Source: Actinomycetes bacterium (GTDB lineage: Bacteria; Actinomycetota; Acidimicrobiia; Acidimicrobiales; CADCSY01). From it: a DNA stretch of 8,746 nucleotides. Below, piece by piece: positions 6,025 to 8,746 of the stretch. The first letter of the stretch is position 1. Each line of letters starts with the position of its first letter. The translations under genes and the position numbers were made by a program. The notes below the pieces were generated by a model. The model saw nothing but the letters and a program-made list of their open reading frames with translations. It did not search any database and was not told where the DNA came from. Location of the stretch: positions 1 to 8,746 of the forward strand of contig JAODBP010000089.1 of assembly GCA_025464025.1 (NCBI GenBank). The letters run 5' to 3'.

Positions 6025-7014
6025 GTGACGACGATCGTGTACACCGACGGGGCCTGCTCGGGGAACCCCGGACCGGGCGGTTGGGCCTGGGCCGTGGAGG
6101 ACGGGCCGTTCGCCTCGGGGTCCGAGAAGCACACCACCAACCAGCGGATGGAGATCGCCGCCGCCCTCGAAGCGGTGCGCGCCCTGCCCGGCCCGGTCGA
6201 GGTCGTGAGCGACTCCACCTACGTCGTCAACTGCTTCCGCGACAAGTGGTGGGAGGGCTGGCTCAAGCGGGGCTGGACCAACTCGCAGAAGAAGCCGGTG
6301 GCCAACAAGGACCTGTGGGAGCCGCTGATCGACACCTACCGCGACCGGGGCGACATCACCTTCCGCTGGGTGAAGGGCCACTCCAACGACCCCATGAACG
6401 ACCTCGTCGACCGCCTGGCCGTGGAGGCCGCCCTCAAGCAGGCCGGTCGCACGGGCAGCGGGCGGCCCACCGAGCTGGGGCCGCCCGACAAGGTGCCGGG
6501 CAAGGCCACCAAGGGGCCGGCCCTGCCCGAGGGCCACGCCGTCGCCGTGTTCGGCGTGCGCCCACCCGAGCTCGGCGGCTACGACCCGAACCCCCAGCGC
6601 GACCGGGCCCGGAAGCGGCTGGTCGAGGTGCTGAGCCACAAGTCGACCGAGCACCCTGACCTGCTCGTCGTCACCGGGCTGGCCCTGGGCGCCGAGCAGC
6701 TCGGGGCCGAGGCCGCCGTCGAAGCCGGCCTGCCCTACGTGGCCGTGCTGCCCTACGAGGGGTTCGACTCGGTGTGGCCCGACGTCAGCCGGGCGTGGTT
6801 CGAGGAGCTGCGCACCGGCGCGACCCTCGCGATCACGCTCGAGAAGCGGAAGCCGGAGACCAAGCAGCAGGCCGGCATGTGGCTCGGCCGGCGCGACACC
6901 TGGATCCTCGAGCGGGTGCAGGAGGCGATCGTCGTGTCCGAGCCCGACGATCGCAGCTACGCCACCGTCGTCGACAAGCTCGGCGACGACGATGTGTTCC
7001 TGTTGCGGCCGTGA
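6025..7014 (+). CDS. Ribonuclease HI fused to a YpsA-like SLOG domain
   Basis: A 329-residue fusion. Residues 1-135 are ribonuclease HI, which cuts the RNA strand of RNA-DNA hybrids. It has YTDGACSGNPGPGGW (6-20), and the catalytic acids D8, E43 (in NQRMEI), D63 (in SDSTYVVN) and D129 are all present, with the flexible-loop histidine at H119 (VKGHSND). After a G/P/K-rich linker (about 140-170) comes a Rossmann-like domain (171-329): AVAVFGVRPPELGGYD (172-187), LLVVTGLALGAEQLGAEAAV (213-232), VAVLPYEGFDSVWP (239-252) and RRDTWILERVQEAIVV (289-304). It resembles YpsA/DUF1273 of the SLOG superfamily, whose members bind nucleotides or related ligands. The G-x-E at 222-224 corresponds to a conserved pair in YpsA. 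I chose GTG at 6025 because V-T-T-I-V-Y-T-D-G aligns with typical RNase HI starts; ATG at 6016 would add three residues. The gene overlaps the next one by GTGA. The RNase HI call is certain and the SLOG call good. Confidence 0.92.
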   Translation: MTTIVYTDGACSGNPGPGGWAWAVEDGPFASGSEKHTTNQRMEIAAALEAVRALPGPVEVVSDSTYVVNCFRDKWWEGWLKRGWTNSQKKPVANKDLWEPLIDTYRDRGDITFRWVKGHSNDPMNDLVDRLAVEAALKQAGRTGSGRPTELGPPDKVPGKATKGPALPEGHAVAVFGVRPPELGGYDPNPQRDRARKRLVEVLSHKSTEHPDLLVVTGLALGAEQLGAEAAVEAGLPYVAVLPYEGFDSVWPDVSRAWFEELRTGATLAITLEKRKPETKQQAGMWLGRRDTWILERVQEAIVVSEPDDRSYATVVDKLGDDDVFLLRP

Positions 7015-7781
7015 GCGACTACCCGCCCGAGGACCACGTCCTCCGCGACCTCCGCATCGAGAGCTGGTTGGAGGCCGAGGACCACTCGTTCGCCGAGCTC
7101 CCCGTCGACGACGCCGTGCGCGACCGCAGCGGCGCCGTGTCGATCGGCGCGCTCACCACGCTGGTCGACATCGCGTGCGCCCGCGTCTCGTTCGCCGCGG
7201 CCCAGCCGCACTGGATCGCCACCGCCGACCTCTCGATCGCCCGGGGCGTGCCCGTCCACGACGGCGTGGTGCAGGCCGAGGCCAAGGTCTCCAAGGCCGG
7301 GTCGAAGCTGATCTCGATCGAGGTCGACCTCCACGGTGCCGGGACGGCGGCCGCCACGTTCGCCCGCATCCCACGGTCGGCCTCCGAGGTCGTGCGGGCC
7401 CTGCCCTCGGTCGGCGAGCGCACGTCGATGCCGCTGCTCGGCGCCAGCCGCTCCGGTGCGATCACCGAGCGCATGGGGCTTCGGGCGGCCCACGGTGGCG
7501 TCGAGCTCGACCGCACCGACTACGTGCGCAACAGCTTCGGCACCATCAACGGCGGCGTGCTCGGCTTCCTCGTGGCGGCCGCCGCCGAGGACGCCACGGG
7601 ACTGGTCGCCGCCGACCTGGTGCTCCGCTACCTCGGCCAGACCAAGGTCGGACCGGCCCACGCCGCGGCGACCGTCGTGCGCACCGGCACCGACCACGCC
7701 GTCTGCGACGTCCGGGTCCGCGACGCCGGTGCCGACGGCTTCCTCCTCGCCCGGGCCACGGTCACGACCGTCCGGGCCTGA
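7011..7781 (+). CDS. Double-hotdog thioesterase-like protein (PaaI type)
   Basis: A 256-residue protein built from two hotdog repeats. The first repeat has SGAVSIGALTTLVDIACA (40-57) and ATADLSIARGVPVHDGVVQA (70-89). The second has NSFGTINGGVLGFLVAAAAE (174-193) and ADLVLRYLGQTKVGPAHAAA (201-220). T-x-N-G-G-V-L-x-x-L is the helix-start signature of PaaI-like acyl-CoA thioesterases, and the following strand matches 'L-x-x-x-Y-L-x-x-x-x-x-G-P'. Proteins of this fold hydrolyse acyl-CoA thioesters or act as dehydratases. The catalytic acid cannot be fixed by eye; D53 and E193 sit in the central helices where catalytic acids are usually found. The start is GTG at 7011, overlapping the upstream stop as GTGA, so it is translationally coupled to the RNase HI-SLOG gene. 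Why these two functions share a message is not clear. It converges on the dehydrogenase gene, 63 bases away. Confidence 0.82.
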   Translation: MSDYPPEDHVLRDLRIESWLEAEDHSFAELPVDDAVRDRSGAVSIGALTTLVDIACARVSFAAAQPHWIATADLSIARGVPVHDGVVQAEAKVSKAGSKLISIEVDLHGAGTAAATFARIPRSASEVVRALPSVGERTSMPLLGASRSGAITERMGLRAAHGGVELDRTDYVRNSFGTINGGVLGFLVAAAAEDATGLVAADLVLRYLGQTKVGPAHAAATVVRTGTDHAVCDVRVRDAGADGFLLARATVTTVRA

Positions 7782-7844
7782 ACCCAGAACGGTTGGAGTC
7801 GAAGGGCAGGGTGTCGTCGTGCCCCCGGAGGGTGGCGAACGCGC

Positions 7845-8699
7845 CTACAGCCCCTTGGGGCGGTTGGCGAAGCGATGCTCGGTGGGCGAGTAGAACCACC
7901 CGCCGCCGGCCTTGGTGCCACCGTCGACCGGGATGTTGTGGCCGGTCACGAACGCCGACATGTCCGACGCCAGGAACAGCGCGACGCGCGCCTGGTCCTC
8001 GGGCCACCCCAGCCGCCCGACCGGGGCCCACGAGGTCCACAGGTCGTCGTGGTCCTCCCAGCCGGTGAGGTAGTCGACCTGCGGGGACTGGGTGAGGTCG
8101 GGCCCGATGCCGTTGGCCCGGATGCCGTCCCGGCCGTAGCGGACGGCGATGTCGGTGGTGAACTTCGCCACCGCGGCCTTGAACGCGCCGTAGACCGGCT
8201 CGCCCGGGTAGCCCCGCATGCCCTCGACCGAGTGCACGTTCACGATCACGCCGTGCTTCCGCTCGCGCATCGACGGGATGAACGCGCGGGTGACCGAGAG
8301 GAAGTGCCGGAAGTTGATCTCGAACATGTCGTTCCACGACTCCGGGGTCGACTGCTCGAAGCGCACCAGCGGGCGGAAGTCGCCCACGTTGTTGACCAGC
8401 ACGTCGAGGTGGCCCCGGCGCTCGAGCACGTCGGCGGCGAAGGCCTCGACGGCATCGACGTCGCGCACGTCGATCACCGTGGCGTGGGCCTGGCCCCCGG
8501 CTGCGGTGATGTCGGCGACCACGCGATCGGCCCGCTGGGGGTCGATCTCGGCCACCTCGACGATCGCCCCGTGCTGGGCGAACAGGCGGCTGGTCGCACC
8601 GCCGATGCCGTCACCCCCGCCGGTGACGACCGCGACCCGGCCGTCGAGGAGGCGGTTCCAGTCGTCGATGCGCGGGACGTCGGTCGGCTCTTGCGGCAT
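7845..8699 (-). CDS. Short-chain dehydrogenase/reductase (SDR family)
   Basis: A 284-residue classical SDR, an NAD(P)-dependent oxidoreductase acting on alcohols or ketones. The cofactor loop is TGGGDGIG (26-33). Acidic residues after the second strand (EIDP, 51-54) suggest a preference for NAD(H). The structural motif reads NNVG (103-106) in place of the usual NNAG. The catalytic set is N129, S157 (NVHSVEG), Y170 and K174 (VYGAFK). VTGHNIPVDGG (251-261) is the usual end of the family, but a further 23 residues follow, including GGGWFYSPTEHRF. This tail may shape the substrate site or the oligomer. The start is ATG at 8699, with a GGGGGGA ribosome-binding-like run six bases upstream. The gene stands alone in the window and its promoter would lie at or beyond the right edge. 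The substrate is unknown; steroid, cyclic-alcohol or lipid metabolism are all possible. Confidence 0.92.
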   Translation of the reverse strand: MPQEPTDVPRIDDWNRLLDGRVAVVTGGGDGIGGATSRLFAQHGAIVEVAEIDPQRADRVVADITAAGGQAHATVIDVRDVDAVEAFAADVLERRGHLDVLVNNVGDFRPLVRFEQSTPESWNDMFEINFRHFLSVTRAFIPSMRERKHGVIVNVHSVEGMRGYPGEPVYGAFKAAVAKFTTDIAVRYGRDGIRANGIGPDLTQSPQVDYLTGWEDHDDLWTSWAPVGRLGWPEDQARVALFLASDMSAFVTGHNIPVDGGTKAGGGWFYSPTEHRFANRPKGL

Positions 8700-8746
8700 G
8701 TGGATCCCCCCAGGATCGAAGAAGAGGTAGGTCTACGCGACTCTTG
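8700..8746 (-). promoter_or_regulatory. Upstream leader of the dehydrogenase gene, cut by the window edge
   Basis: These 47 bases precede the dehydrogenase start on the minus strand. They hold a G-run (GGGGGGA) six bases from the ATG that can serve as a ribosome-binding site. I see no convincing -10 hexamer, and the promoter may lie beyond the window. Confidence 0.4.

Noticed and set aside
2671..7014. A 1447-codon plus-strand open frame through the acetyltransferase, aceE antisense and RNase HI regions
   Set aside because: Only its last part (from 6016/6025) encodes a recognisable protein. The rest is low-complexity R/G/V/A-rich antisense of aceE, a usual effect of high GC content.
7804..7824. 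Possible terminator hairpin (GGGCA/TGCCC) between the thioesterase and dehydrogenase genes
   Set aside because: The stem has only 5 bp and an 11-base loop, with no T-run. It is too weak to call in GC-rich DNA.
1..8746. CRISPR arrays, tRNA or rRNA genes, insertion sequences, phage genes
   Set aside because: I saw no regularly spaced repeats, no tRNA-like cloverleaf, and no transposase or integrase motifs on either strand.

Overview
The window is very GC-rich (I estimate around 70%), densely packed and uses many GTG starts. Together with a homodimeric-type pyruvate dehydrogenase E1 and an HhH-GPD protein of a mostly actinobacterial family, this points to an actinobacterium. My guess, from general resemblance only, is the Acidimicrobiia. 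I see no rRNA or tRNA genes, insertion sequences, CRISPR arrays, phage genes or origin. The content looks chromosomal. I found ten protein genes, one of them cut by the window edge, and all the others appear intact.

Left block (1-2644, all minus strand). Read in transcription order this is a compact five-gene cluster: a small P-loop kinase-like protein, a P-loop kinase-like/GrpB fusion, a DinB-like protein, a VOC (glyoxalase/bleomycin-resistance fold) protein, and an HhH-GPD DNA-glycosylase-like protein running off the left edge. Two of the junctions are 4-base stop/start overlaps and the others are gaps of 20 and 42 bases, so co-transcription is likely. The two kinase domains are tandem paralogues. 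The gene set looks like small-molecule modification, detoxification or repair, but no substrate can be read from the sequence.

Middle (2678-5895). A GNAT acetyltransferase on the plus strand diverges from the kinase operon across only 33 bases. It converges on aceE (minus strand, 900 aa), which encodes the pyruvate dehydrogenase E1 component and is the main metabolic gene here. The 59-base gap between the GNAT gene and aceE is almost entirely one long imperfect palindrome, probably a two-way terminator.

Right block (5896-8746). A 129-base divergent region separates aceE from a plus-strand gene pair. The first gene is a ribonuclease HI fused to a YpsA-like SLOG nucleotide-binding domain. The second, coupled by a GTGA overlap, is a double-hotdog thioesterase-like protein. 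A short-chain dehydrogenase on the minus strand converges on that pair.

The best candidates for something little described are the two fusion proteins, RNase HI-SLOG and P-loop kinase-GrpB, and the small operon around the second. I do not see a clear new defence or mobile system.
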